Shown here piece after piece: positions 6,029 through 14,400 of a stretch of 20,802 bases of DNA (the stretch's first letter is position 1; each line of letters opens with the position of its first letter). The translations under genes and the position numbers were made by a program. The stretch lies in assembly GCA_043820045.1 (NCBI GenBank), contig JBDREF010000146.1, forward strand, positions 1 through 20,802, read 5' to 3'. This DNA comes from JBDREF01 sp043820045. GTDB taxonomy: Bacteria > Planctomycetota > Phycisphaerae > Sedimentisphaerales > Anaerobacaceae. The notes under the pieces were generated by a model that saw only the letters and a program-made list of their open reading frames with translations, did no database searches and was not told the origin of the DNA.

Positions 6029-7540
6029 GTGACACTTTCCAAGCCAAAATTAGCTCGGCATTATGCTGCTTTTCTTTGCGGCGCACTTGCGCTTTATTTT
6101 GTAAGCTGCGCTCCCGGCGCTCTGTGGCAGGACAGCGGATTGATTCAGTACCGTATCTGGAACAATGACATCGAAGGTTTCCTCGGCCTTGCGATTTCTC
6201 ATCCGCTCTTTTATATATTGGCTATCGGCGTAAAATACATACCGCTCGGTGATTTCGCCCACCGGGTCAACCTGGTCTCGGCGATTGCTGCAGCGGTCGC
6301 GGTCGCAAACATGTTCTTATTCGTGCGCCTGTGGCTCGGCAGGAACCTGCCGGCTGTGGTCGCGGCCGTTACCCTGGCCGTCTCCCATACATTCTGGCGC
6401 CATGCGAGCGTTATCGAAACATACACGCTGTGGACGGCGCTTTTCCTTGCCGAATTGATAATGCTGCTGCAATATACCAAAACCAGACGAGTGAGATATC
6501 TGTATTGGCTGGGTTTACTGAACGGCCTTTCAATCGCCGTCCATATGCTCGCCTCGATACCGCTTTTATGTTATGCCCTGTTTGTCATTTTCCTGTCGGC
6601 CAAAAAGCAAATCCGCGCCCGAGACATGGCGATTATCGCCTCACTGTGGATCCTCGGGGCGCTGCCTTATGAGTACTTGATAGCAAGGAACATAATCCAG
6701 ACCGGTGATATCGCAGGGACTCTATCTTCGGCAGCCTTCGGCAACCGCTGGCGCGGAGCGGTTCTGAACGCTTCGGTCTCAATGAGAATTGCGAAAGAGA
6801 ACATTCTGTACATTCTGCTAAACTTTCCCACGCCGAACATCCTACTGGTCTTCACGGGTTGTTTCGGATTATCCAGGCTCTCGTCAAATCGGGGCTTGAG
6901 AAATGTCTTATCCGCCCTGCTGGTACTGTTCTTTCTTTTTGCTTTTCGATACACGGTACCGGACAGATACGCATTCTTCATACCGTTCTACTGCGTGGCT
7001 TCAATCCTCGTGGGACTCGGAACGTATATCCTGCAGCAGCGGATTAATCATAAGGTTTTTGTGTTTTCAGTTCTGTTTTTCAGCCTGGTACCTATCGGCG
7101 TCTATGCGGTTGCACCGGCATTGGCCGGGAAAATGCAACTGAACATCGGCACAAGAGACGACGTCCCCTATCGCGACGATTATAAATATTTCCTGCAGCC
7201 CTGGAAAACCGGCTATGCGGGAGCGGAACGCTTCGCGGATGAGGCGTTGGGCATAGCCGGGGACAACGCCGTAATTTATGCCGATGCAACCACCGTCGGG
7301 CCTCTTCTACTTGCCAAGCAAGTCAAGGGGGCACGTCCAGACGTAAAGATTGTCTCCGGCGCCGTGAACAGCGATGGCGCCCAAAAGTTCGACGAACAGA
7401 CGATCGGGCAACTGCTGAAGGAAAGACCCATATACGTAGTTTCGGCGAGGCCCGGGTATTGTCCTGAATTTGTGCTTGATAATTACGATCTCGCTCGCGC
7501 CGGTATTCTGTGGCAAGTGGTCAAACGCGAAAAGCAATAG
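6029..7540 (+). CDS. DUF2723 (TMEM260-like) polytopic membrane protein, probable GT-C glycosyltransferase
   Basis: A 503-residue integral membrane protein with roughly ten hydrophobic segments up to about residue 360 and a soluble C-terminal part (about 370-503). The N-terminal pattern matches DUF2723: WQDSG (33-37) in the first loop, SHPLFYILA (58-65), HRVNLVSA (78-85), SHTFWRHASVIETYTLW (119-135) with the conserved acidic loop residues. Family members are GT-C-like, and vertebrate TMEM260 is a protein O-mannosyltransferase, so use of a polyprenyl-phosphate sugar on the outer face of the membrane is a fair inference; donor and acceptor are unknown. GTG 6029 is the only start fitting the first membrane segment; no strong ribosome site is visible. 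It lies between fcl and the flippase (7-bp gap), which suggests decoration of the exported glycan or a surface protein. Confidence 0.75.
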   Translation: MTLSKPKLARHYAAFLCGALALYFVSCAPGALWQDSGLIQYRIWNNDIEGFLGLAISHPLFYILAIGVKYIPLGDFAHRVNLVSAIAAAVAVANMFLFVRLWLGRNLPAVVAAVTLAVSHTFWRHASVIETYTLWTALFLAELIMLLQYTKTRRVRYLYWLGLLNGLSIAVHMLASIPLLCYALFVIFLSAKKQIRARDMAIIASLWILGALPYEYLIARNIIQTGDIAGTLSSAAFGNRWRGAVLNASVSMRIAKENILYILLNFPTPNILLVFTGCFGLSRLSSNRGLRNVLSALLVLFFLFAFRYTVPDRYAFFIPFYCVASILVGLGTYILQQRINHKVFVFSVLFFSLVPIGVYAVAPALAGKMQLNIGTRDDVPYRDDYKYFLQPWKTGYAGAERFADEALGIAGDNAVIYADATTVGPLLLAKQVKGARPDVKIVSGAVNSDGAQKFDEQTIGQLLKERPIYVVSARPGYCPEFVLDNYDLARAGILWQVVKREKQ

Positions 7541-7547
7541 CAGACAA

Positions 7548-9101
7548 ATGAACGAACAACCTGTCACAACTTCAAGAAGACTTGTTTACAACACGTTCTT
7601 CAACGTCGCAACGCTGACGGCTAACGCCATCATCGGCTTCTTTATGATACCTTTCTTCCTCGGCCAGCTCGGCGATATCCGATATGGCGTGTGGTTGCTC
7701 ATTGGCGGCACCATCTTCCGTTACGCCCCCCTGCTGAGCATGGGTTTAAGCAGTTCCATAAACAGATACATCCCCGTATATCTGGCAAAGAACAACGATG
7801 AAGGCGTGCAGCGAGTCATCTCTACCTCGGTGTTCTTCTTCGCGGCCCTGGCAGTCGTACTTATCTGCCTGAGCATTGTGATTTACTTCAACGTCGGGTC
7901 ATGGTTTGCCATTGAACCCGAACTGGTTGGCACGGCCGGGAGACTTGTGCTCATCGTTGGATTCTGCTTTGCCTTTGCAATGCCTTTTCAGCCGTCTTAT
8001 GCGGTACTGAGCGGGCTGCAGCGATACGGTATAGCCAACCTGGTGTCACTTGTTATATTGCTGCTGCGAACAATGCTGGTGGTTGTGCTGCTGTTGCGGG
8101 GTTACGGCCTGCTGACAACCGGAATAGTATATGGCCTCAGTGAAATTGCCGGACGAATTCTGCAGACCGTTTTTGTCAGAAGGCTGCTGCCGGCGGCGTC
8201 CTTGTCTCTGGCAAAGATAGACTTGCAGCTTCTGAGGGAAATGCTGGCCTATGGAATCAATACCCTTTTGTATGCAATGGGGGCCATAATAATCTACTAC
8301 GCCAGCAATCTGGTCATCGGCATTTTCCTGGGTACGGCAGAAATAAGCCAGTTCGCCGTCGCAACCGCCGGAGTATTGCTGTTGTCACAACTGCTGCTGG
8401 CCTTCACGGCGGCGATTAAACCCGCTGTCAGCGACCTCGACGCCAGAAACGACCACGAAAAGGTGAGGCAGATAGCCACTCTCACACAAAAATACAGTCT
8501 TCTGCTGATAATCCCCGGCGGCTTCTTTCTGATTGCGATGGGAAGAGAGTTTCTGCACGTATGGGTCAGTGATCGATTCGCGGACCCGGAAGTTATCGAC
8601 AGAATGGCAACTATTTTAGCTATTCTCACCGTTGGACACTGCTTGATGCTGGCACAGCACAGCAACTTCCTCGTGCTCGTCGGCCGCGGACAACACCGGA
8701 TTTTCGGCGCATTGACGGCTCTTATGGGATTACTTTGCGTCTCGGTTTCGCTCGTTAGCCTGACGGTCTTCGACGCCGGCCTGGTCGGTATAGCATGGTC
8801 GAATTTTGTGCCGATGGCGCTAATATCAGGTGTGGTTCTGCCGATATATTTTAACCGGAAAATGCGTATCTCCGTTTTGGAAAATGTTCGCGATGTCTGG
8901 CAGCCGGCCCTTCTGGGTTCACTGCCCGCTGTAGCTGCGATTACTCTCTGGAAGTGCGTGGCGCCTCCTGATTCGTGGCTTGAGATCTTAGGCGTGGTGC
9001 TTGCCGCCATGTTCCTGACACTCGTAGGCGGGTGGTTCATTAGCCTGAAAAAGGCCGAGCAGGAACGATTTACACAAATTATTCTGCACAAGAAGACATA
9101 G
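7548..9101 (+). CDS. Wzx-like polysaccharide flippase (MOP/MVF superfamily)
   Basis: Predicted inner-membrane transporter that flips undecaprenyl-diphosphate-linked oligosaccharide units to the periplasmic side. From the ATG at 7548 it has 517 residues and about 12-14 hydrophobic segments, as usual for oligosaccharide flippases. The N-terminal segment TTSRRLVYNTFFN followed by PFFLGQLGDIRYGVWLLIGG is typical of the RfbX/Wzx group, with a charged loop and RYIPVYLAKN after the second helix. The upstream in-frame ATG at 7470 is inside the preceding gene; ATG 7548, seven bases past its stop, is preferred. Its TAG overlaps the next gene's GTG by one base. No ABC transporter is present in the window, so export is expected to be Wzx-dependent. 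Family is solid; the glycan unit is unknown. Confidence 0.85.
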   Translation: MNEQPVTTSRRLVYNTFFNVATLTANAIIGFFMIPFFLGQLGDIRYGVWLLIGGTIFRYAPLLSMGLSSSINRYIPVYLAKNNDEGVQRVISTSVFFFAALAVVLICLSIVIYFNVGSWFAIEPELVGTAGRLVLIVGFCFAFAMPFQPSYAVLSGLQRYGIANLVSLVILLLRTMLVVVLLLRGYGLLTTGIVYGLSEIAGRILQTVFVRRLLPAASLSLAKIDLQLLREMLAYGINTLLYAMGAIIIYYASNLVIGIFLGTAEISQFAVATAGVLLLSQLLLAFTAAIKPAVSDLDARNDHEKVRQIATLTQKYSLLLIIPGGFFLIAMGREFLHVWVSDRFADPEVIDRMATILAILTVGHCLMLAQHSNFLVLVGRGQHRIFGALTALMGLLCVSVSLVSLTVFDAGLVGIAWSNFVPMALISGVVLPIYFNRKMRISVLENVRDVWQPALLGSLPAVAAITLWKCVAPPDSWLEILGVVLAAMFLTLVGGWFISLKKAEQERFTQIILHKKT

Positions 9102-9856
9102 TGGGTAAGATCAGTTACAAAGAGTCTCACAAGTACGCAACCAAAGGCGCCGAATACGAGGAGCACTACGGAAAGCAGCCATGGGAGAGATTCCTCTGGT
9201 CGCGCGAGCAGGAAATTATCCTGAGAATTCTGGAGAAATGCTTCGCTGACCGGGAGATTCACCTGCTCGACTTTGCGTGCGGGACGGGACGCATAGCCGG
9301 ATTCCTGGAAAATGGCGTGAAGACATCGACAGGAGTTGACGTATCCGATTCCATGCTGGCAGTCGCAAGAAAGAAGCTGCATCGAACCGAGATTATCAAG
9401 GCGGATATAACTGTAGAGAATATTCTTAAGCCAAGGAGATTCAATTTGATCACGGCTTTCCGATTTTTCCTCAACGCCGAGCCCGAGCTGCGCTCTGCGG
9501 CGGCCGGAGCAATTGCCGAGTTATTGTCTGACGACGGTTATTTCGTGTTCAACAATCACCATAGTCTCGGCTCGCCCTGGATCAGGCTGCTGAATGCACG
9601 CCATTTGAAGAAAGATCCGGAAGGCACATTCAATGTTATGAGTATCGACCAGATGAAGAGGCTCGTCGAAGGTGCAGGAATGGAAATGGTCGAGATTTAT
9701 CCCGCTGGTTTTTTTCATCCGCCGAAGTTTCCGGTTTCATACCGGCTGAATCGTGCAATAGACTCGATGGCTTCCAAATTCAAATTCCTGGTCCGATTTT
9801 CAGAGAGCCCGATCGCCGTCTGTCGCCGGCGTGGCTGTCGCAAGAGCGATGCTTGA
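9101..9856 (+). CDS. Class I SAM-dependent methyltransferase
   Basis: A soluble 251-residue methyltransferase of the Rossmann-like class I fold. Motif I is LLDFACGTGRIAGFLE (55-70), the acidic end of strand 2 is TGVDVSDSML (77-86), and a motif III-like DITVENIL and FNLITAFRFF follow. The N-terminal residues (KGAEYEEHYGKQPWERFLW) resemble small-molecule or sugar methyltransferases. The GTG start overlaps the flippase TAG by one base, and its stop overlaps the following kinase gene by eight bases, so all three are probably translationally coupled. The context implies methylation of a sugar or of a phosphate on the glycan. Together with the kinase it has the same domain order as the WbdD chain terminator. 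Substrate is not determinable from sequence. Confidence 0.85.
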   Translation: MGKISYKESHKYATKGAEYEEHYGKQPWERFLWSREQEIILRILEKCFADREIHLLDFACGTGRIAGFLENGVKTSTGVDVSDSMLAVARKKLHRTEIIKADITVENILKPRRFNLITAFRFFLNAEPELRSAAAGAIAELLSDDGYFVFNNHHSLGSPWIRLLNARHLKKDPEGTFNVMSIDQMKRLVEGAGMEMVEIYPAGFFHPPKFPVSYRLNRAIDSMASKFKFLVRFSESPIAVCRRRGCRKSDA

Positions 9857-10640
9857 AGCTTCAAGGAAATACCTGATGGAATTCATCGATAATGTCGCTC
9901 GAAAAACCGGAGAGCCGAGCGTGCTGGCTGTCGAAGCGACCAAGGCGTCACGGGCATTCGGGATCGGCAAGGACTCCGGCTTGTTTTACGTTCCAAAGGT
10001 GGTCAACTTCGATGCAGAAGCCGGGCTGCTTGAATTCGAACGGCTGAGTGATTTGGTTACATTGCTCGATTTGGCGATTCGTAAAGACAAGCGGCTGCCC
10101 GGGCTCCTGAAAAAGGCTGGAAAGGCACTGGCGGTGATTCATGAAGGTTTGGTTTTACCCGAAGAGATGAAGCACGATTTGCCGCCCGAATGGATGGATT
10201 CTCCGGACGACAACGTTTTTATCCACGGCGATTTTGCATGTATCAACGTTTGCTTTCATGAGCCGTCCGATGAGCTTGTCATACTGGACTTCTCGGCGGC
10301 GCCGATGGTGGGAAGGACTCCTACTTTCGGGGGCCGGTACTTCGATATTCTCTTGTTTGTAAGCTCCATATTTCACGGCGCGCCTTTTCGAAGGGCATTG
10401 AACTGGGACGCCAAAGGAATGGCCCAGGCATTCTTGAGAGGATACGCGGAAAGCACGCCTGAAGTAAACGTAAACAAGCTCAAGGCCTGCGCACCTGCGA
10501 TATGTCGATTACAGCAAGAGAACATCCGATGCCTCGCGCGTCAAAGACAGCCTCTACGGGCTGCGGGCTACATCTGTTGTCAAATGTTGATGAATACCCG
10601 TCTAAATAGATTCCTGCACAAGTACGAATTGTCACATTAG
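9849..10640 (+). CDS. Aminoglycoside-phosphotransferase-like small-molecule kinase
   Basis: A 263-residue protein with the C-lobe signature of the APH/choline-kinase superfamily: FIHGDFACINV (catalytic Asp128, Asn133) and VILDFSAAP (metal-binding Asp147). The N-lobe is short; a strand pair with VPKVVNFDAEAGLLEFERL resembles the hinge-preceding segment, and the ATP lysine is not certain (perhaps in EATKASRAFGIGK). The ATG at 9849 overlaps the methyltransferase stop (ATGCTTGA); a GTG at 9831 in the same frame would add six residues. It is followed by the polymerase/ligase gene after 9 bp. In this setting it probably phosphorylates a sugar, lipid-linked glycan or precursor; a resistance role is unlikely. 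The tail is Cys/Arg-rich (about 210-245), which is odd for the family. Confidence 0.72.
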   Translation: MLEASRKYLMEFIDNVARKTGEPSVLAVEATKASRAFGIGKDSGLFYVPKVVNFDAEAGLLEFERLSDLVTLLDLAIRKDKRLPGLLKKAGKALAVIHEGLVLPEEMKHDLPPEWMDSPDDNVFIHGDFACINVCFHEPSDELVILDFSAAPMVGRTPTFGGRYFDILLFVSSIFHGAPFRRALNWDAKGMAQAFLRGYAESTPEVNVNKLKACAPAICRLQQENIRCLARQRQPLRAAGYICCQMLMNTRLNRFLHKYELSH

Positions 10641-10649
10641 GAGTCCTGC

Positions 10650-12107
10650 ATGTACACGGAATACGAAAACGAAACAGGTGCAGAGGAACTGCTTTACGAG
10701 CAGGGCGAACGGACTTCCGATATCCAGTTGCCTCCGGTTATAAACGCCCTGCTATTCGTGATCTGGGTTGTGATTTGCCTGATTGGGTTCGCGGTGATGT
10801 TTCTTGGGAAGGCTCCCGTGGCCGGAGCAGTGATAATCGCAGTGCCGACATTCATCGGGATGGTTATCAAGCCGACTTTCGGCCTTTGCATTATGATGCT
10901 CGTGCTGCCGACGGGCGCGGGCATCGGTTTCAGGCAGATGTTCAGTCTCGACCGCGGAGTCGGCGTAGCCCTCGCCGTCGGCTTTGCGATGAACCTGTTG
11001 ATCACTCGCCCGGGGCTGCGTATCGGTAACAAGGCGTTGTGGGTGATGCTGTTATACACTATCTGGATATGCCTGGTCTCACTTGCAGGGCCGTATCTGA
11101 GCTATGAACTGGTGCGCGCCTTTACCCAGGTCCAGCTTCTCGTGCTCATCTTTATTGTGTATTGGATACTCCAGACAAATAGTGAAAGAACGTTTCTTTG
11201 GGCGTCGAGGGCATACGTGGTCGGAACGCTCGGAACGATAGCGCTGACATTCATAACCGGTTCGGCGATCAGGGCCGTGGAAGACGCACCGGAGCAGCGA
11301 TATGCGGCCACCTTAGGTGAAACAACCGACGCGAACATGCTGGCTACACTGACGGCAATGGCGTTCCTGGCCGCAATCTATCTCTTCGCCCGAGACCGAC
11401 GCATATTCTGGCGAATACTGTATATGGCCGCAATCCTGTTTCTGCCGATTATGCTGCTCAAAATCGGCTCGCGCGGTGCATTGATTGCACTGGCGTTTAC
11501 GATGTTCTCGCCGTTGCTGTTCGTCAGGCAGGTCGTACACAAGCCGGCCCTGATCGCGCTGCTGCTTGTCATTATCGTGTTAGCTTCTGTCTCTGCGGGG
11601 CTGATGGTGCAAAGCAGAGGGCTGGAAGCTGGAGTCGCAACGCGTCTGACGGATCCCTATCAGGCTAAGGAAGCTATCAGCTACAGGATGATGCCCATAA
11701 AGGAGGCCCTGAAGTGTGCAGTAAGAAAACCGATAGGGACAAGTTACTACGGGTGGTTTCAGGAAAGCGGGCTGAGAATCCTGCCCCACAGCGACTTCTT
11801 CCTGGCTCTTGGAGTCTATGGAATACCGGCGGCGGTTCTTTTTGCATTGTTCACGATTCTGATAATACTGACCGTAAAACGCATTCCGCTCGGGTTGGAG
11901 AAGCTGTACGCCCGGGCGGTTTTGACGTACCTGCTGGTAATGGGCTTGAACGTGGGACAGTTATATCAGAAGCATTATTGGGTATTCCTCGCATTCATAC
12001 TGGCGAGCGAACGAACAGCCGGATTTTTCACACCGGCGATGGAAGAGAATCTGCTACCGGACATGGAGTATGAGGAAGATTATCTGCCACAGGAGCAATT
12101 CGTCTGA
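10650..12107 (+). CDS. O-antigen ligase/polymerase-like membrane protein (WaaL/Wzy family)
   Basis: A polytopic inner-membrane protein of 485 residues with about ten or more hydrophobic helices. Family marks are the helix with KIGSRGALIALAF (271-283) and the periplasmic loop ending in LPHSDFFLALGVYGIPAAVLF (378-398), the usual histidine-containing end of the large loop in O-antigen ligases and polymerases. It should polymerise flipped repeat units or transfer the chain to an acceptor; the two activities cannot be told apart from sequence. The ATG at 10650 is preceded by AGGAG. Both cytoplasmic ends are unusual: the first 24 and last 22 residues are rich in Glu/Asp and Tyr (for example EYEEDY at 473-478). 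It sits directly after the kinase and before the glycosyltransferase block. Confidence 0.8.
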   Translation: MYTEYENETGAEELLYEQGERTSDIQLPPVINALLFVIWVVICLIGFAVMFLGKAPVAGAVIIAVPTFIGMVIKPTFGLCIMMLVLPTGAGIGFRQMFSLDRGVGVALAVGFAMNLLITRPGLRIGNKALWVMLLYTIWICLVSLAGPYLSYELVRAFTQVQLLVLIFIVYWILQTNSERTFLWASRAYVVGTLGTIALTFITGSAIRAVEDAPEQRYAATLGETTDANMLATLTAMAFLAAIYLFARDRRIFWRILYMAAILFLPIMLLKIGSRGALIALAFTMFSPLLFVRQVVHKPALIALLLVIIVLASVSAGLMVQSRGLEAGVATRLTDPYQAKEAISYRMMPIKEALKCAVRKPIGTSYYGWFQESGLRILPHSDFFLALGVYGIPAAVLFALFTILIILTVKRIPLGLEKLYARAVLTYLLVMGLNVGQLYQKHYWVFLAFILASERTAGFFTPAMEENLLPDMEYEEDYLPQEQFV

Positions 12108-12158
12108 GTAGCAAAAGGCTTTGCCTGGATTGTGAGAGATAAGGAACGGGATCAGCGC

Positions 12159-13298
12159 ATGCACGTAGCTATGGTGACAGTTTTTCCGCAGGACCGCAAC
12201 TGCATCGATGGCGGTGTGGCCGGAGCAGCGAGGTATCTCGTCGATGAGCTTGGCAAACGCGCCGACGTGAAGTTGACGGTAATCTCTCATTCAGGAGAAA
12301 CAGCATGTGGACAATGGGGAAACATCGACGTTTACAGAGTCGCCAAGAAAGGATTGTGGAGCTTTCTGCCCGGGACGCTTTATGACATTGTTGCAGGCAA
12401 GCGGCATTTGAAGTCTCTCTTAAGACAGGTGAACCCCAACATTGTACACTTTCAGGGCGTGACATTCCTTGCGGCCGATTGTGAGAAGCCAAACGTTCTT
12501 ACGATTCACGGCATTGCGGAAAGAGATGCAATGTGGGAGAGCCGTTTTTGCACGCTCCGTTGGCCCAGATGGCTGCTCCTGAAGTTGACCGAAGAATATG
12601 GACGTCGTCGTGTGCCTAATATCATTCTGATAAGCGAGTATGTCAGAAAGTTTTTGCCGAAGAAGAGCCGTATTCAGAAAACATGGCTCATCGATAATCC
12701 CGTTGCAGACTCCTATTTCGACATTGAGCGGTCTCTTGAGCCGGGAAGGATATTCTGCTGCTGCAGGATCAGGCCGTTGAAGAACATCGTCGGAATGGTA
12801 AAGGCGTTTGCGCTTATTGTTGAGCAGTTCCCCGGCTCGCAGCTTAGGATCGCAGGCGCTCCGGAAGCAGTATACTTGAAAGCGTGCGAGCGAGAAGTCA
12901 TAGCGAATCGCCTGCAGGACAAAGTACGCTTCCTGGGAAATATCAGTATCAGAGAAGTTCAGCTCGAGCTGTCCAGGGCAAATTGCCTGGTCGTTCCATC
13001 CTTCCAGGAAAACGCCCCGCTGACGATTGCCGAAGCAATGGCCGCAGGCGTTCCCGTGGTCGCTGCGAACGTTGGTGGAATTCCAGGAATGGTCGAAGAC
13101 GGAAAAACTGGACTGCTTATCGATCCTCACGACACGAGAAACATCTGTGAAGCTGTCTCAAAGATTTTAGCCGACGAGGCGCTCGATCGATCCATGGGAA
13201 GCCGCGCCAGGGAGGTCGCGCAAAAGAGATTCAAGGCCTCGGTCGTGTGTGAAAGAACGCTGCAAGTGTATCGTGAAGTGCTGAAACAACCTTTGTAA
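12159..13298 (+). CDS. Glycosyltransferase, GT4-type (GT-B fold)
   Basis: A retaining family-4-like glycosyltransferase of 379 residues, cytosolic or membrane-associated. The N-terminal domain opens MHVAMVTVFPQDRN with the glycine-rich DGGVAGAARYLVDEL loop and has NIVHFQGVTFLA and VLTIHGIAERD. The C-terminal donor domain has CCRIRPLKNIVGMVKAF and the E-x7-E motif at Glu284 and Glu292 (FQENAPLTIAEAMAAGVPVVAA). The ATG at 12159 is chosen because the fold begins there; AAGGA stands 13 bases upstream, and the GTG at 12132 would add a charged tail without support. A small GCAAA/TTTGC repeat lies in the gap before it. It follows the polymerase by about 50 bp and precedes another GT4 gene by 16 bp. 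Donor and acceptor are unknown. Confidence 0.88.
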   Translation: MHVAMVTVFPQDRNCIDGGVAGAARYLVDELGKRADVKLTVISHSGETACGQWGNIDVYRVAKKGLWSFLPGTLYDIVAGKRHLKSLLRQVNPNIVHFQGVTFLAADCEKPNVLTIHGIAERDAMWESRFCTLRWPRWLLLKLTEEYGRRRVPNIILISEYVRKFLPKKSRIQKTWLIDNPVADSYFDIERSLEPGRIFCCCRIRPLKNIVGMVKAFALIVEQFPGSQLRIAGAPEAVYLKACEREVIANRLQDKVRFLGNISIREVQLELSRANCLVVPSFQENAPLTIAEAMAAGVPVVAANVGGIPGMVEDGKTGLLIDPHDTRNICEAVSKILADEALDRSMGSRAREVAQKRFKASVVCERTLQVYREVLKQPL

Positions 13299-13314
13299 GT
13301 ACGCAGGCTGACAG

Positions 13315-14397
13315 ATGCGAATTTGCTTCATCTCGCTCGGGACATTCACGCACATAGGTCCATACCTTGATTACTTCAGGGACGCCGGCCATGATGTGAG
13401 TTTTATCTCGTTGTCTCCGGGTCCGCCGCGCGGTGTGCCAACCTACAACGTAGGTATCGGAAGTGAATATTCCGAGGGCGAGGGAAAGTGGAAGTATCCT
13501 GTCAGTATGCTTCGGGCCAGACGGCTGCTGAAGAAACTCAAGCCGGACATTGTGCACGCTCACTACGCCACCAGTTGCGGGCTGGCCGCGCTGGTCTGCG
13601 GCTTCCATCCCGCCGTCGTAACGGTGCACGGCAGCGATCTGACCGTCGGGATAAAGTCGAGCCTATGGCGGCCGGTATTGAAGAGGATATTCGAGTTCGC
13701 CGATTGCGTTAATACGGTTTCGGAAGACCTGCAAAGTATGGTCGTAAGCCTTGGCATCGACCCGGATAAGATTGAGACCCTTACGCTCGGAATCGATACT
13801 GAGAAGTTCTCATTTGTCGACCGTCCCCAAATCGATCCGTCCAGCGTTTTAAGGCTTGTGTGCACCAGGCGCCTGGAATCGGTGTTCGACCATCGCACCA
13901 TAATCGGTGCTCTTGGCCTGCTCAGAGACAATGCGGTAAATTTCCAAATGACTTTCGTCGGCGACGGCTCTTTGCTCGGCGCGCTGAAGCAGCACGTAAG
14001 AGATGCCGGATTGGCTGATTGCGTGAGCTTCATGGGCAGAGTGGATAACGACAAGCTTCCGGAGGTTCTCAGCCGGCATGATGTTTACCTTTCCGCGTCG
14101 CTGTGGGACGGGACAAGCCTGTCTCTATTAGAGGCTATGGCAACCGGACTGTTCCCGATTGTCTCCGATATCAAGGCAAACTCATCATGGTTAGAACACA
14201 ATGTTGACGCCCTGCTTCATAAAGTGGGCGATGCGAATGGTCTGACAGAGTGTATCCTTCGGCTGCGGGACGATCCGCAGCTCGCCATCGCCGCCGCCCG
14301 AGGCAACCGAAAGAAAGTCGTCGAATCAGGGGACAGAAAAACGAGCATGAGACGACTGGAAAAAATCTACGAAAAACTGATCGATAAACACAGGTGA
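13315..14397 (+). CDS. Glycosyltransferase, GT4-type with D-x7-E motif
   Basis: A 360-residue GT-B glycosyltransferase. The N-terminal half has MRICFISLGTFTHIGPYLDYF, DIVHAHYATSCGLAALV (79-94) and TVHGSDL (103-109). The C-terminal half has TFVGDGSL, VSFMGRV and SASLWDGTSLSLLEAMATGLFPIVSDI, where Asp265 replaces the first Glu of the usual E-x7-E pair and Glu273 is kept. This variant is a familiar branch of the family, so activity is likely retained. The ATG at 13315 follows the previous stop by 16 bp. The next gene starts three bases after the stop. It is expected to add one sugar to the lipid-linked repeat; the sugar cannot be named, though fucose is one candidate given gmd and fcl. Confidence 0.88.
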   Translation: MRICFISLGTFTHIGPYLDYFRDAGHDVSFISLSPGPPRGVPTYNVGIGSEYSEGEGKWKYPVSMLRARRLLKKLKPDIVHAHYATSCGLAALVCGFHPAVVTVHGSDLTVGIKSSLWRPVLKRIFEFADCVNTVSEDLQSMVVSLGIDPDKIETLTLGIDTEKFSFVDRPQIDPSSVLRLVCTRRLESVFDHRTIIGALGLLRDNAVNFQMTFVGDGSLLGALKQHVRDAGLADCVSFMGRVDNDKLPEVLSRHDVYLSASLWDGTSLSLLEAMATGLFPIVSDIKANSSWLEHNVDALLHKVGDANGLTECILRLRDDPQLAIAAARGNRKKVVESGDRKTSMRRLEKIYEKLIDKHR

Positions 14398-14400
14398 GTC

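Noticed and set aside
8297..9382. Long minus-strand frame of 361 codons
   Set aside because: Shadow of the flippase and methyltransferase genes; Arg/Ser/Thr-rich composition typical of antisense translation.
9849..10640. Antibiotic-resistance aminoglycoside phosphotransferase
   Set aside because: Only superfamily motifs match; context and coupling to a methyltransferase point to glycan metabolism.
13315..14397. Loss of activity of the GT4 protein because of Asp instead of the first motif Glu
   Set aside because: The DGTSLSLLEA form recurs in a branch of GT4 enzymes and the rest of the site is intact.
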